A program made the translations under genes and the position numbers. This document shows positions 1 through 10,199 of a DNA stretch of 64,000 nucleotides, piece by piece. How positions within the stretch are numbered: the first letter of the stretch is position 1; every line of letters starts with the position of its first letter. Under the pieces are notes generated by a model. That model did no database searches, was not told the origin of the DNA, and worked only from the letters and a program-made list of their open reading frames with translations. The DNA comes from Eledone cirrhosa (taxonomy: Eukaryota > Mollusca > Cephalopoda > Octopoda > Eledonidae): NCBI GenBank assembly GCA_964016885.1, contig OZ024744.1, positions 22,012,298-22,076,297 on the forward strand, read 5' to 3'.

Positions 1-470
1 ATAGGGTTTTTAAATTCTGCCTCGTTTATGTCTGGTTGTGTTTCATTTTCTCTTTTTCATTTTCTCTTTTTTTCTCTCTATATAACGGCTATTTTCTCTC
101 TTGACTACATACATCTCTCTTTACATTAATACTAGAGCTAAATAAATAAATAAATAAATAAATAAATGTATCAACCGATACTCAACTTCCTAGTTTCTCT
201 ATCTATCTCTATCTATCTCTTTCTTTTTTCCTCTCTCTATATATATTTCTCTCTGTTTCTTTACATGAAGTTCTTCTCTTTATCTATCTTTCTATATCTC
301 TCTATTTAGTCACATGCATTTCTTCTTTTTCTTCGTTTCTCTTTCTTTCTTTCTTTCTCTCTTTCTTTTTACAACTGTCCACAATATTTTTTACTGCCAA
401 ATCAACCTCCCAAATGCAAGGTGATTGAAAGGTATGTCGTATCTATTTATTTATAAGACTGTTTATATTG
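1..470. other. Low-complexity AT/CT-rich stretch, no gene
   Basis: Pyrimidine-rich on the plus strand with many TCTCT and TCTTT tracts, plus a short (AAAT)n run near 137-168. No coding potential is visible. It ends at the hammerhead-like motif starting at 471. Confidence 0.7.
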
Positions 471-536
471 TATTTTGTCTGAAGAAGGCATAACATATTG
501 TTAATATGATATCCCTGAAATATATATAACGAAATA
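471..536 (+). ncRNA. Hammerhead ribozyme-like motif (HH-1)
   Basis: Seen: stem I strands 471-478 and 529-536 pair over 8 bp (TATTTTGT with ACGAAATA, one U-G). The core CTGAAGA is at 479-485. Stem II (486-516) pairs as 3 bp, a C-C mismatch, 3 bp, an A-A mismatch and 6 bp closed by a GTT loop. GAAA is at 517-520, stem III is the self-complementary ATATATAT at 520-527, and the predicted cleavage nucleotide is A528. Known: this is the type I hammerhead layout; very short stem III versions occur in Penelope-like elements and are thought to act as dimers. Inference: it belongs to a dispersed retroelement repeat, since a diverged copy lies at 11,296-11,356 on the other strand. Self-cleavage has not been tested. 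Confidence 0.75.
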
Positions 537-572
537 AATATGGTTTTATAAATATAGTTTCCATTTATTTAA

Positions 573-796
<224 letters not shown>

Positions 797-931
797 GTAT
801 AGGATTATCGTAGATGTAGTAATCGTTAATTACTACACTGGATATGGTTGACGTACGGTGAGAGGTTACTCTACGAGTTATGGAATAATTGATGAAGAAA
901 CTTAGTTCCTGATCCTTCTGTATTCCGGAGT

Positions 932-1246
932 GTATATAAAGAATGAATAATAACAGGTAGAGATCATAAAAAGGTAATTTATTCCGTGTGCTTACAAATG
1001 TTTCCACGGTGGTACTACAGCCTAGTTATGCTATGTGCAAATTTACAACTATTTGCAGAACTCAAATATCCAATGGTGTGACCACTGAGCTCTGAGGATA
1101 CAGTGGTCACAGCATGGGATATTTGAGTTCTGCAAATAGTTGTAAATTTGCACATAGCATAACTAGGCTGTAGTACCAGCGTGGAAACATTTGTAAGCAC
1201 ACGGAATAAATTACCTTTTTATGATGTCTACCTGTTATTATTCATT

Positions 1247-1256
<10 letters not shown>
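932..1256. repeat. Long inverted repeat (about 150-bp arms, 13-bp loop)
   Basis: Arms 932-1087 and 1101-1256 are near-perfect reverse complements with only scattered mismatches, around the spacer 1088-1100. The right arm runs straight into a (TA)n tract. A transcript would fold into one long hairpin. No terminal coding sequence is visible. It could be a foldback element or an inverted dimer of a retroelement end. Confidence 0.9.
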
Positions 1257-1284
<28 letters not shown>

Positions 1285-1287
<3 letters not shown>

Positions 1288-1400
1288 AACCAGTATAACC
1301 CTGACGGCTGAGCTCAAGCCATTTCGACGGCTAATTCTGGACGTCCAGAATTAGCCGTCGAAACGGTTTGAGCTCAGCCGTCGTGGTCTTACTGGTTCCT
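1285..1400. repeat. Inverted dimer of a Penelope-like 3' end
   Basis: A 116-bp near-perfect palindrome centred at 1342/1343 (GGACGTCC), preceded by (TA)n. Each arm carries the tail found at the 3' end of the Penelope-like element at 29,815-29,875, including the GACGGCTGAGCTC-like and CGTCGAAACGG segments. Read outward, each arm resembles the 3' half of a hammerhead (GAAA, stem III, GTC), but the CUGANGA half is missing. The same dimer occurs at 12,023-12,155. Confidence 0.8.
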
Positions 1401-1482
1401 ATTACCCACTCTACTACCCTAAGTATTGAGTACTTTGGTGCGTTATGGTCCACCTGGTTCCTTACCACATTTCCTACGTTAT

Positions 1483-1487
<5 letters not shown>
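1401..1487 (+). repeat. Dispersed repeat segment beside the palindrome
   Basis: This 87-bp segment (starting ATTACCCACTCTACTACC) recurs in reverse orientation at 11,940-12,022, again touching a copy of the palindrome on one side and (TA)n on the other. The palindrome and this segment are therefore one repeat unit. Confidence 0.85.
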
Positions 1488-1735
<248 letters not shown>

Positions 1736-1919
1736 TATATTAAAGAGTTAAACAAGATTCAATGAGTATATCAAAGAATGAGTTTTACAGTAGAGTGGAA
1801 GCACTCTACGGGAAATAATGTTCCAGAGTTATTAATATTGAAATACAAATATTAATAAAATATTAATATAATGTAATTGATCAAAAGAACATCTATTTTA
1901 TTAATATTTGTATTTTAAT

Positions 1920-2029
<110 letters not shown>

Positions 2030-2037
<8 letters not shown>

Positions 2038-2140
2038 TTCGTTTCTGAATTTGTTTACAAGATTCTTTATCTGAAATCGTGTGTTGAAACCGATATTGTT
2101 ATACTTTGGGAGGGTCATGTTGCCAATAAGAAACACACGC
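2030..2140 (+). repeat. Dispersed repeat shared with 25.2 kb
   Basis: 2,093-2,137 (TTGTTATACTTTGGGAGGGT onward) is repeated in the same orientation at 25,231-25,275. The (TA)n-adjacent end TTTCGTTTCTGAATTT (about 2,037-2,053) reappears as its reverse complement at 25,276-25,300, so the second copy is rearranged. No coding capacity. Confidence 0.75.
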
Positions 2141-2258
2141 ACCAGTTGCTTTCACTTCAATTTATTATATATTTATAAATTTATAAATTTACAAATCTAC
2201 AAACTTATAAATTTCTGGTTGGTTGGTTGGTTCCACAACCAGATAGTTGTTTATATAT

Positions 2259-2303
2259 AGTCATAGTCCTTTCGTCACACACTCTGTGACGTCTTCAGTG
2301 ACT
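2259..2303 (-). ncRNA. Hammerhead ribozyme-like motif (HH-2)
   Basis: On the minus strand: stem I AGTCA with TGACT (5 bp, plus-strand positions 2,299-2,303 and 2,259-2,263), core CTGAAGA (2,292-2,298), one extra C, stem II GTCACA / TGTGAC (6 bp, loop GAGTG), GAAA, a 2-bp stem III (AG-GA-CT), and A at the cleavage position (2,264). The extra C between core and stem II is a departure from the minimal model. An AU-rich run follows downstream, as in the other copies here. Confidence 0.55.
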
Positions 2304-2415
2304 GGGGATTCCTTTCTTTGTTTCTGTGCCTTTCCTTTCTTTGTTTCTGTGCCTTTCCTTTCTGTGTAATCTGCATTAGTAAACGAAAAACGAATGAATA
2401 TTATTATATGTTATG

Positions 2416-2587
2416 GGGCGGTGGATTGGCAGTATCGGTGGAGGGTCGGACATGCTTTCAGCATAGTTACGTCCCTTTACGATCTGAGTTCAAATCCCGC
2501 CGAGGTTAACTTTGCTTTTCATCCTTACGGGGTCGATAAAATAAAGTACCAGTAATGTACTGGCCCTGTGCCTAAAATAGAAACAAT
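2416..2587 (+). mobile_element. tRNA-derived SINE (short form) with target-site duplication
   Basis: The head has tRNA-like promoter boxes (A-box-like in TGGCAGTATCGGTGGAGG, B-box-like GAGTTCAAATCCC). The conserved body contains the motif CATCCTTACGGGGTCGATAA, and the tail ends in AGAAACAATTATT. A perfect 15-bp duplication flanks it (2,401-2,415 and 2,588-2,602), which shows insertion by target-primed reverse transcription. From memory it resembles cephalopod SINEs; no family name is assigned. Confidence 0.9.
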
Positions 2588-2599
2588 TATTATATGTTA

Positions 2600-3530
2600 T
2601 GCAGGTGGTTTGGAAGAATGTTTAGAGCCAGAACAAATACCGCTGGGACCATGAAGCGGCTCCCATACACATGACCTGCCACACATAAAACAACGGTCAA
2701 CCCTCCCCCCTACTACCACCCCACCCACTATCAGCGCCCGCACCGTTGTGGTAGCGATGTTGGGTTGAATTTAATTTAGTTAGAGAAATGTGATCTTGAG
2801 TCAACCACGTGTAAACCGTAAGACAGTCGAACCAGATATCCAACAATAATTGTTCCGTGACTTCAATTTTTGTAAAGCTGCTCGAGACCTCTGGTGCCCT
2901 TGGTAACTGTACTACCGCACTGCTGATTACTTCCGCAAAATCGGAAATAAAGCAACCTGCTTAAGGAAGGAACCCTGTGAGGTGGGGTGGTTGTTACTGC
3001 TGTTTTCCCTGGCCATTCTCCGCAGTAATATCTTTGTCAATATGTCTGCGGTGTACGACTGAAACTCAGCTCAGAGTCTCCCTCACTATCTCCAATTCTT
3101 TTGTTGCTTCATTCTTCTTTCTATTTCTTCTTTTCATTTTATTTTTTTCCTTTTCTGTTCCTTTTAGTTGTTTTTATTAGATACTAAAAAATTATTTTTA
3201 TATAATGTCAATGGATTTTCATGAACGTCTGTGGCCCGTCTGAGGAAGGGGTCCCGTGAGGTAGGGTGACTGTTGCAGCGGGTGTCACTGGCTATTGTCT
3301 GCGAGAATGCTTTTGCGGTCTAGTCCGCGGGGGTCAGCTCCATTACCACCACGCCCATAGCCCCTCCCCCTCCCCATTTTTCTCTGACATTAGAGACCTT
3401 GCCATTCCCTACTTTTTTTCTCTTTTTTCTCTATATTTTCCTATTTTACATTCCATTCTTCTCAATTTATATTATCGATTCTTCTATTTCTATTAAACTG
3501 TTTTTATATATATTCCAGAAATAAAGTTAG
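2600..3530. other. Unassigned sequence with a diverged internal duplication
   Basis: No gene is visible. Two diverged direct copies are recognisable: about 2,965-3,180 and 3,238-3,500. Each begins with a GAAGG...CCCGTGAGGT-like segment and ends in a T/C-rich tract. The tails read as Phe/Leu/Ser-rich frames but show no protein features. Confidence 0.5.
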
Positions 3531-3574
3531 TTGTATGATTGTAGAATTAACAGAAATCTTGGCAATGAACTGGC

Positions 3575-4545
3575 CAGGTGGTGGTGGTGGTGGTGGCGGT
3601 GATGGTGATGGTGCTACTGATAGTGGTGATGGTGATGATGGTGGTGATAGTGGTGGTAATGGTGGCGCTGGTGGTGTTTATAGTGGTGATGATAGTGGTG
3701 GTGGTGGGCCGGTGGTGGTGGAGGTGGTGTTGATGATGTTGGTGGTGGTATTGGTGAATGTGATGGTTGTGAGGGTGAGGGTGTTAGCGGTGAAGGTAGT
3801 GGTGGTGTTGGTGGTGGTGGCGGTATTGGTGGTGCTGGTGGTGAGGGTGGGGGGTAGGGGTGGGGTGGGGGTTGTTATTTGTGGTGGTGATGGTGGTTGT
3901 GATGTTGGTGATGCAGTTGATGTTGCTGAACTGATGATAATGATACTTATGATGATAATTATGATGTTGCTGATGATGATGATGGTGTTGGTGGTTTTAC
4001 GATGGTGATGATGTTGATGGTGATGGTGATGGTGGTGATGTTGATGGTGATGGTGATGGTGATGGTGGTAATGATGGCAGTGATGATGATGGTGAAGATG
4101 GTGATGATGATGATCGTGATGATGGTATTGATGGTTGTGATGATGGTGGTGGTGATGATGGTGATGATGATGATGGTGATGATGTTGATGGTGATGTTGA
4201 TGGTGGGGATGATGATGGTGATGATGGTGTTGATGGTTTTACGATGGTGATGATGTTGATGATGATGGTGATGGTAAGGATGGTGATGATGATGGTGGTA
4301 ATGATGGCAGTGATGATGATGGTGAAGATGGTGATGATGATCGTGATGATGGTATTGATGGTTGTGATGATGGTGGCGGTGATGATGGTGGTGATGATGA
4401 TGGTGTTGATGATGTTGATGGTGATATTGATAGTGGGGATGATGATGGTGACGGTGGTGATGATGATGGTGATAGTGACGGTGGTGATGATGATTGTGAT
4501 GATGATGGTGACGGTGATGGTTATGATGATGGTGATAGCGCTGCT
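3575..4545. repeat. Trinucleotide (GGT/GAT) array with a 240-bp tandem duplication
   Basis: Degenerate GGT, GAT and GTT triplets over almost 1 kb. 3,990-4,230 and 4,231-4,450 are two copies of a longer block, both starting at TTGATGGTTTTACGATGGTG and both containing the GATGGCAGTGATGATGATGG landmark. Because the unit is a triplet the frames stay open (Gly/Asp- or Met/Val-rich), but nothing else suggests coding. Confidence 0.9.
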
Positions 4546-4755
4546 GCTGATGTAACGCTGAAGACGTAATACATAAAACTACTGCAATAAAGTGACGTAA
4601 TACACATTGCTATAGTTTTGTGAGAGATCTTTCAATAAGACGTAAAACTCGATATTTTCTCTTCGTTTATTTCTACGACGTCTGTAGTAATTTATCCAGA
4701 TGGCCATTACAGATACATTTAACATATGTCCAGACGATTTATCAACTCTTCACAC

Positions 4756-4970
4756 ACCCCTCTCCCTCTATCTATATATCTATCTCTCTATCTATCTATC
4801 TATCTCTATCTCTCTTTCTTTCACTCCCTCTCTCTCTCTCCCTTTCTCTCTATCTCTCTCTCTCTACCCCCACTCTCTTTCTCTTTCTTTCTCTCTCCCT
4901 CCCCCTCTCTACCTCTCTCTCTCCCTCTCTTTCTTTCTCTCTCTCTCTCTATTTTTCTCTCTCTACCCCA

Positions 4971-5001
<31 letters not shown>

Positions 5002-5170
5002 ATCTCTCCCTCCCCCTCTCTCCCTCTCTTTCTTTCACTCTCTCTCTCTCTTTCTCTCTCCCTCTCCATGCCTACTCTCCCATCTCCCCTCTCTCTCCCT
5101 CTCCCTTTCTCCCTCTCCCTCTCTCCCTCTCCACCCCCTGCCTCTCCCTGCCCCCCCCCCCCCTCACACA
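4756..5170. repeat. Polypyrimidine (CT)n-rich tract
   Basis: About 400 bp of degenerate CTCTCTTTCTCCC with a short C run near 5,150-5,162 that leads into a CACACA segment. All frames are compositional (Ser/Leu/Pro on plus, Arg/Glu/Gly on minus). Confidence 0.95.
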
Positions 5171-5314
5171 CTCACACACACACATATACATATAAGCCTA
5201 TAAACATCTACATATATCAATATATGTACATTTATACAGACACTTAATATCTCTCTCTTTGTGTGTCTTTCTTATTTTCTCCCCCCTCTCTCTTTCTCGC
5301 ACTTTCTTTCACGC

Positions 5315-5680
5315 ACACACATGTGAGCATATACATAATTACATATATACACACACATGTGAGCATATACATAATTACATATATACACACACATGTGAGC
5401 ATATACATAATTACATATATACACACACATGTGAGCATATACATAATTACATATATACACACACATGTGAGCATATACATAATTACATATATACACACAC
5501 ATGTGAGCATATACATAATTACATATATACACACACATGTGAGCATATACATAATTACATATATACATACACATGTCAGCATATACATAATTACATATAT
5601 ACATACACATGTCAGCATATACATAATTACATATATACATACACATGTGAGCATATACATAATTACATATATACATATAA
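5315..5680. repeat. 36-bp minisatellite, about ten units
   Basis: The unit is ACACACACATGTGAGCAT followed by ATACATAATTACATATAT, repeated about ten times with near identity. The seventh to ninth units carry linked variants (TACATACACATGTCAGC). As 36 is a multiple of three, frames stay open and encode a 12-residue repeat. Partial units continue to about 5,830. Confidence 0.95.
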
Positions 5681-5829
5681 AAACACTCATACACACTCAC
5701 ACACATATAAATATATGAATATATGTACATTCATACACACATTTATTATCTTTCACTTTCTTTCACACACATACACATGTGAACATATACATACCTACAT
5801 ATATACATATATGCACATTCATGTATGCA

Positions 5830-6060
5830 TACACACTTCCGTGGCAAGTGATTAGGCTGTGCACCTTGTATCTATGTATTTCAAAGCTCGATTCTGATTC
5901 GCGGCACCTTGAACAAATAGAATTCTGTCATAGACTGGAGATAATCAATAACTTAAAAGGGGAATTTAGCAGAAACCGTTGTTATTATATCTTTTTATAC
6001 ATACATTTGGAGAGCACTCTAAATATATAAATCTATGTAATTCTGGAAAATAATTATCGG
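5830..6060. other. Unassigned sequence
   Basis: Short non-repetitive stretch between the minisatellite and the duplicated block at 6.1 kb. I see no gene or recognisable repeat in it. Confidence 0.5.
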
Positions 6061-6094
6061 TCGCACTCCGACAGGTTTGCAGTCGAGCCCCTAG

Positions 6095-6255
6095 GAGTGG
6101 AGACCTCTGGCGTCCTTGGCCCTAGGACCAACTCGCTACTCACCACCATCGGCACAGAGCTGGCTACCTGTATCAGTGGAGACTTCTGGTGTCCTAGGCC
6201 CTAGGGCTACCTCCCTACTCACCAGCACCATAGACGCAGAGCTGGCTAACCGCAG
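6095..6255. repeat. Diverged tandem duplication (about 77-bp unit)
   Basis: 6,097-6,170 and 6,173-6,250 align as two copies: GTGGAGACcTCTGG..CCTaGG..CTACTCACCA..ACAGAGCTGGCTA-type sequence. The GC-rich stretch after them (to about 6,440) is unlike its AT-rich surroundings and gives two short overlapping frames with no recognisable protein. It may be a fragment of an old element. Confidence 0.55.
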
Positions 6256-6494
6256 GTGTGAGCCTCGTGAGATGGAATAACTCTTCCAGCGCATCTCCCT
6301 CAGCGTCCGCCGGGGCTGTGAGCGGCCAGCGGCGCGTGGTACCCCATTTGCTCATAATAGTGGGAGACGAGGAGGGCGGGAGAGACGGAGGTGATGACAG
6401 TGGGGGCTTGGCTCCTCTGTGTTCAGAGTTATCCATGTGTTATCTCAAACTTTAATTATCTACTTCTATATTTAGTTTTATTGTATTACATTAT

Positions 6495-6557
6495 AAATAA
6501 TTGTTTCTACTTTAGACACAAGGCCAGCAAATACCCAGTACATTACTGGTACTTTAC
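6495..6557 (-). mobile_element. SINE 3' fragment
   Basis: The plus strand reads AATTGTTTCTACTTTAGACA followed by the CCAGCAA and ACTGGTACTTTA body motifs, the reverse complement of the SINE tail at 2,416-2,587. The tRNA-like head is missing. Confidence 0.75.
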
Positions 6558-6559
6558 AT

Positions 6560-7110
6560 TATAAATAATATTAATACATATGAAGTATAATATAGAAAGT
6601 GTGATACTTATGTTTTCCTGTCAACTTTTCAGGAAAAATATCTTTAAACTAGGATTCTTATGAAATTATAAACTTTCTTTTCGATTTTTAAATTATATTT
6701 ATATTTATATGTCTAACGTATAATTGACTAACTACGGTCCTCCTCCTTATTATGATCAATATACACATATATATGTTCTCATATAACATTTCTTCTAATC
6801 TTTAATCATATGTCTGTTAATGTATGGATGTACAGAAGTTCAACATTTTATATTGTTTTTAATATACAGCTTCTGCTTTGCTGTTGCTTTTGAATGCACT
6901 TGTAATTAAAAAGTATTAATTAGTATGGCATGAACTTCGTCCGTTATATAGAGTTATCTCATGTAATACAGTTGACACTTGAAACAATATCTAAACTCCT
7001 CAAGAGCGATGGACAGATACCGCGTGCTTATCGTGGCCACCTCTCTACATTGAAACATGTAGAATAAAGATATGTTTTAAGTATAACTTATTTTTTCCAT
7101 TAATATATAT
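6560..7110. other. AT-rich unassigned sequence
   Basis: No open frame of note, no repeat unit and no RNA gene recognised. Confidence 0.6.
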
Positions 7111-7130
7111 ATGTATATATATATATATGA

Positions 7131-7441
7131 ATGTAATCTGAGTTTTTCGAATATTAATAATAATATTCGATTCGTTTGCAACTATGCCAACACAAGAGCA
7201 AGAATGAGGGGCTCATTCTACTGGCATGGTTTAAAAGAAGCTGTTTGCATAATTGAAAACAAATCGAATAAGCATAGTTACGTCCCTTTACGATCTGAGT
7301 TCAAATCCCGCCGAGGTTGACTTTGCCTTTCATCCTTACGGGGTCGATAAAATAAAGTACCAGTAATGCACTGTATATTTGCTGGCCTCGTGCCTAAAGT
7401 AGAAACAATTATTAGTATTCGAAAAACTCAGATTACATTTA
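7131..7441. repeat. Short inverted repeat flanking a SINE
   Basis: 7,131-7,160 (AATGTAATCTGAGTTTTTCG) and about 7,416-7,440 are reverse complements, with the truncated SINE between them. A further direct copy of the outer flank (ATTGTATTCAGCCATGTAGA) is found at 7,440-7,463 and 7,666-7,690. Confidence 0.7.
7271..7415 (+). mobile_element. SINE, 5' truncated
   Basis: Begins inside the tRNA-like head (GCATAGTTACGTCCCTTTAC), keeps the GAGTTCAAATCCC box and CATCCTTACGGGGTCGATAA body, and ends in GTAGAAACAATTATTAG. It is the short form, lacking the segment between the last ACTG motif and GCTGGCC. Confidence 0.85.
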
Positions 7442-7710
7442 TTGTATTCAGCCATGTAGAGCGACAACTATTTATTAGTTATTTGAATGTGGCAAAGCCG
7501 ACTATTTATCGCTCGTATACATGAAGCAGACTGGTCTATCTGCTTATATGTAAATCTGGCTGATCAGTGGGTCTGCTAATATGCAGATCTGATTGATCAG
7601 TCGCTGTATATTTCATAAAACGAATCGAATATTATAATTAATATGCAAAATACTCAAATTAGATTTATTGTATTCAGCCATGTAGAACGATAACTAACTA
7701 GTTGTTGGTC

Positions 7711-7836
<126 letters not shown>

Positions 7837-7999
7837 TATGAAAAAAAGAAACTGATGACATCACTTGTAGTTCTAAACAATTTTATAATATTATAATTTT
7901 ACAAATTGGTAGATCTAGTAAGTTCATTGTCATGTTCGGTGAGAGGATTTAAAAAAAATTCCTGGAGAACTTTCTCGCATTCGTCGGTGGCGTTTGTCA

Positions 8000-8001
8000 G
8001 C

Positions 8002-8090
<89 letters not shown>
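8000..8090. repeat. (TA)n(GA)n compound microsatellite
   Basis: About 28 bp of TA followed by about 60 bp of GA. It sits directly at the 3' end of LINE copy A (minus strand), as expected for a LINE whose tail primed or landed on a simple repeat. Confidence 0.96.
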
Positions 8091-8092
<2 letters not shown>

Positions 8093-9647
8093 TTTCTTTA
8101 TGTGCACAGGGGCACAAAAGTAGGGGACAAATACAAAGGGGGAAGTTTACATACAATAAAAACGTGTAAAATATTATCACAAATGCAATTTAAAAATTAG
8201 TCGATTTTCCCCAATAGGTGGAGACATTACATATGGGTAACACATAGCCCCGAAAAAAAATGTGCAATTCTCATCTCCAGGAGTACGAAGAGTTTGTACT
8301 CCTTTCGTCTCCTCCTCTTTTTCCTCAACCTACATTCTCGCCACTTTCAACCTCCTTTCATAAAACTTGCTGGGGTACAGCACCTCTCTCTCCATCTTGA
8401 TTCTTCTTCCAAAGTGGTATTTGAAAAAAAAGAATCAGTTGTTGGCCGGAGAGAAAGGTGTCTGACCTCAGCCCTTTCAACCTTGTCCACCATACAACCT
8501 CTTTCGCCATAGCTATCAGACAAAGGAAAACCTCCTCTCCTTCGTTTTTGAAGGAGGGTGGCGGTTTGATCATGACAATGGACTCGGTGGTCAACCGGAT
8601 TGGTCCCACCTGCGACAATAGTCGTTCTACATAGCCTCACAGGTCGGTGACGCCCGGGCAGTGTATGAATGCGTGCGCGACGGTTTCTTCCTCTCGCACG
8701 CACCCCGGACAGATCTTTTTGCAGGGTCCCTGCCCGGGCGCCCATGTCTGTAGAGCTTGTCTCGAACTGGCAGAGCTCCTCGGTAGTACTGCCAGGCCAG
8801 AGACCTTTCGAAGTTGTCCATCGATCCCGGGCGGAAGGTCCTACCGAACAGACTGGCCAGTTCGTCTTCCTCTACGCCTAGAGTTCCACCGAGCGCGTCC
8901 TCGCACATACTGCGGACCAACCCTCTATTGAATGACGAAGTGGAGTCTCCACTGATCGCCGGGTCCGCCTGCCAGAGGGCTGTGAGCGCCTGAGCACATT
9001 CGATGTGCCAGTCGCCCATTTTCCTTGGTCTTTTCTTGACCCAGGACTGCAGCTCAGTCAGCGAGACGAGTCGTGGGAAGGCTCGCCTCACGAACGCGGC
9101 CCACACCGGTTGTCCGGTGAGGAATACGTAGAGATACCGCAGTCTGAGCGCGTGTTTGCGCATCGTCAGCCACAGCAACCCAGCCCTCCGTTGGAAGGTT
9201 TTTGGCAGCAGATGGATCTTCTCACCAAAGGAGCCCGCCTCTTCCAAAGGTATTGGAAGAGCGCGCGCTCCATTTTGGTAAGCGTTTTGGCTGGGCAAGG
9301 CACGACGCTCAAGCGGTAGTAGATGGCGGACGCTATAAAAGTGTTCGCCACCTCCGCTCGACCTTTCAAGGATAGTTTGCACTTCTGGGTGAGTGCAAAC
9401 ACCTTGGCCGTCACCTCGTTGCAGTTGTTCTCCACCTGGAGGTCCGGCCCAAACCAGACCCGAGCAGCTTTACCGGTCCTTCCGTCCAGCGTCCGACGAC
9501 GCCATCGGAAGCATCGGTTTGCCTCTTCACGATCCGAGTTGCAAACCGACGGATTTGTCCCGGTTCAGCTTCGCTACTGTGAACCTTTCGTATTCCTTCA
9601 GTAAGGTGCCGACTTCCTCGATTTGCGAGGTGCTCGACACCATAGAT
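8091..9647 (-). mobile_element. LINE copy A: 5'-truncated, frameshifted (RT C-terminal half)
   Basis: The minus strand encodes the part of a LINE ORF2 downstream of the reverse transcriptase active site, in at least three frames. One frame (9,435-9,166) holds the NEVTAKVFALT...LSLKGRAEVAN...FLWKRRAPLVRRSICC region; a second (from about 9,200 to 8,680) holds LRLRYLYVFL...WHIECAQALTALW...SLAWQYYRGALPVRDK; a third (8,618-8,358) holds the C-terminal IKPPPSFK...EVVWW region. These match LINE copy B (19,287-20,552) throughout. It starts at the MVSSTS residues just after the position of YADD and so lacks endonuclease and palm motifs. The 3' UTR ends with GTGCACATAAAGAAACA. It is a dead copy. Confidence 0.9.
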
Positions 9648-9649
9648 AG

Positions 9650-9905
9650 ATAGATATATAATAGAAAAAGACGAGGAAGTTTCGTTTACATATAAAAATT
9701 ATTTATTGTATATCGGTCTGTTACGCGTGTTTTGGAGAGGATTGGCTCAATGTAACCCATAGGAGTTATGGACTCAAGTATCGATCTGCTCGTCAGACAA
9801 GCGATGTGACAAAAAAACCCGGGTCCATTTTTTTTTATTATACACACACTGCCTGTGCATAGAGTGTTTGGTTTGGTACCAACACCAGTAATTCAATTTA
9901 CTGCC
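9650..9905. other. Unassigned sequence
   Basis: Starts with GATA repeats next to the truncated LINE. The rest has no recognisable gene or repeat. A CTGACGA on the minus strand near 9,800 lacks a matching GAAA and was not called. Confidence 0.5.
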
Positions 9906-9909
9906 CATA

Positions 9910-9911
<2 letters not shown>

Positions 9912-9977
<66 letters not shown>
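9912..9977. repeat. (TA)n microsatellite
   Basis: 66 bp of pure TA adjoining the left arm of the inverted repeat 9,976-10,180. Confidence 0.97.
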
Positions 9978-9981
<4 letters not shown>

Positions 9982-10180
9982 AAGGTTTAGTAAATAATGA
10001 AAAAGTTTCAAAATAAATTTTAAAAAATTGACTTTACCTCTTTCTTTGCAACGAAGGCCGTATGGTCTCCGTTTTATTTTTGGGATTCGAAACCGATCGG
10101 TAAAGGTAACTATAGTAGGTAAAGTCAATTTTTTTTAATTTATTTTGAAACTTTTTCATTATTTACTAAACCTTGTTTAT
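9976..10180. repeat. Inverted repeat, 64-bp arms
   Basis: Arms 9,976-10,038 and 10,117-10,180 are nearly perfect reverse complements (ATAAACAAGGTTTAG at the outer edges). The 78-bp loop contains the sequence around CGAAGGCCGTATGGTCTCCG. No ORF of substance. Like the other inverted repeats here, it abuts (TA)n on one side. Confidence 0.9.
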
Positions 10181-10199
10181 ATTTGTTCTGGCTCGTTAA

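Noticed and set aside
1285..1400. The palindrome as a complete hammerhead (stem I plus CTGACGG plus GAAA)
   Set aside because: The whole sequence is self-complementary, so every segment pairs; the CUGANGA box has a change at the conserved A9 and is just the complement of the other arm. Only a 3'-half motif is supported.
2416..2480. tRNA gene
   Set aside because: The tRNA-like boxes belong to a SINE head; no complete cloverleaf with anticodon stem and acceptor pairing was found, and the copy has a SINE body and target-site duplication.
3240..3280. CTGAGGA followed by a GGGGTCCC stem-like segment
   Set aside because: No GAAA box follows; better explained as part of the diverged duplication at 2.97 and 3.24 kb.
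3535..4555. Gly/Asp-rich and Met/Val-rich frames of 80-157 codons
   Set aside because: Translation of a GGT/GAT repeat; adjoining frames are equally open and no non-repetitive domain is present.
5315..5680. CRISPR array
   Set aside because: Repeats are directly adjacent with no unique spacers; the genome is evidently animal.
5244..5855. Six overlapping frames with a 12-residue repeat
   Set aside because: Explained by a 36-bp minisatellite; the unit length divisible by three keeps every frame open.
9798..9810. CTGACGA on the minus strand
   Set aside because: No GAAA at a usable distance and no stem II.
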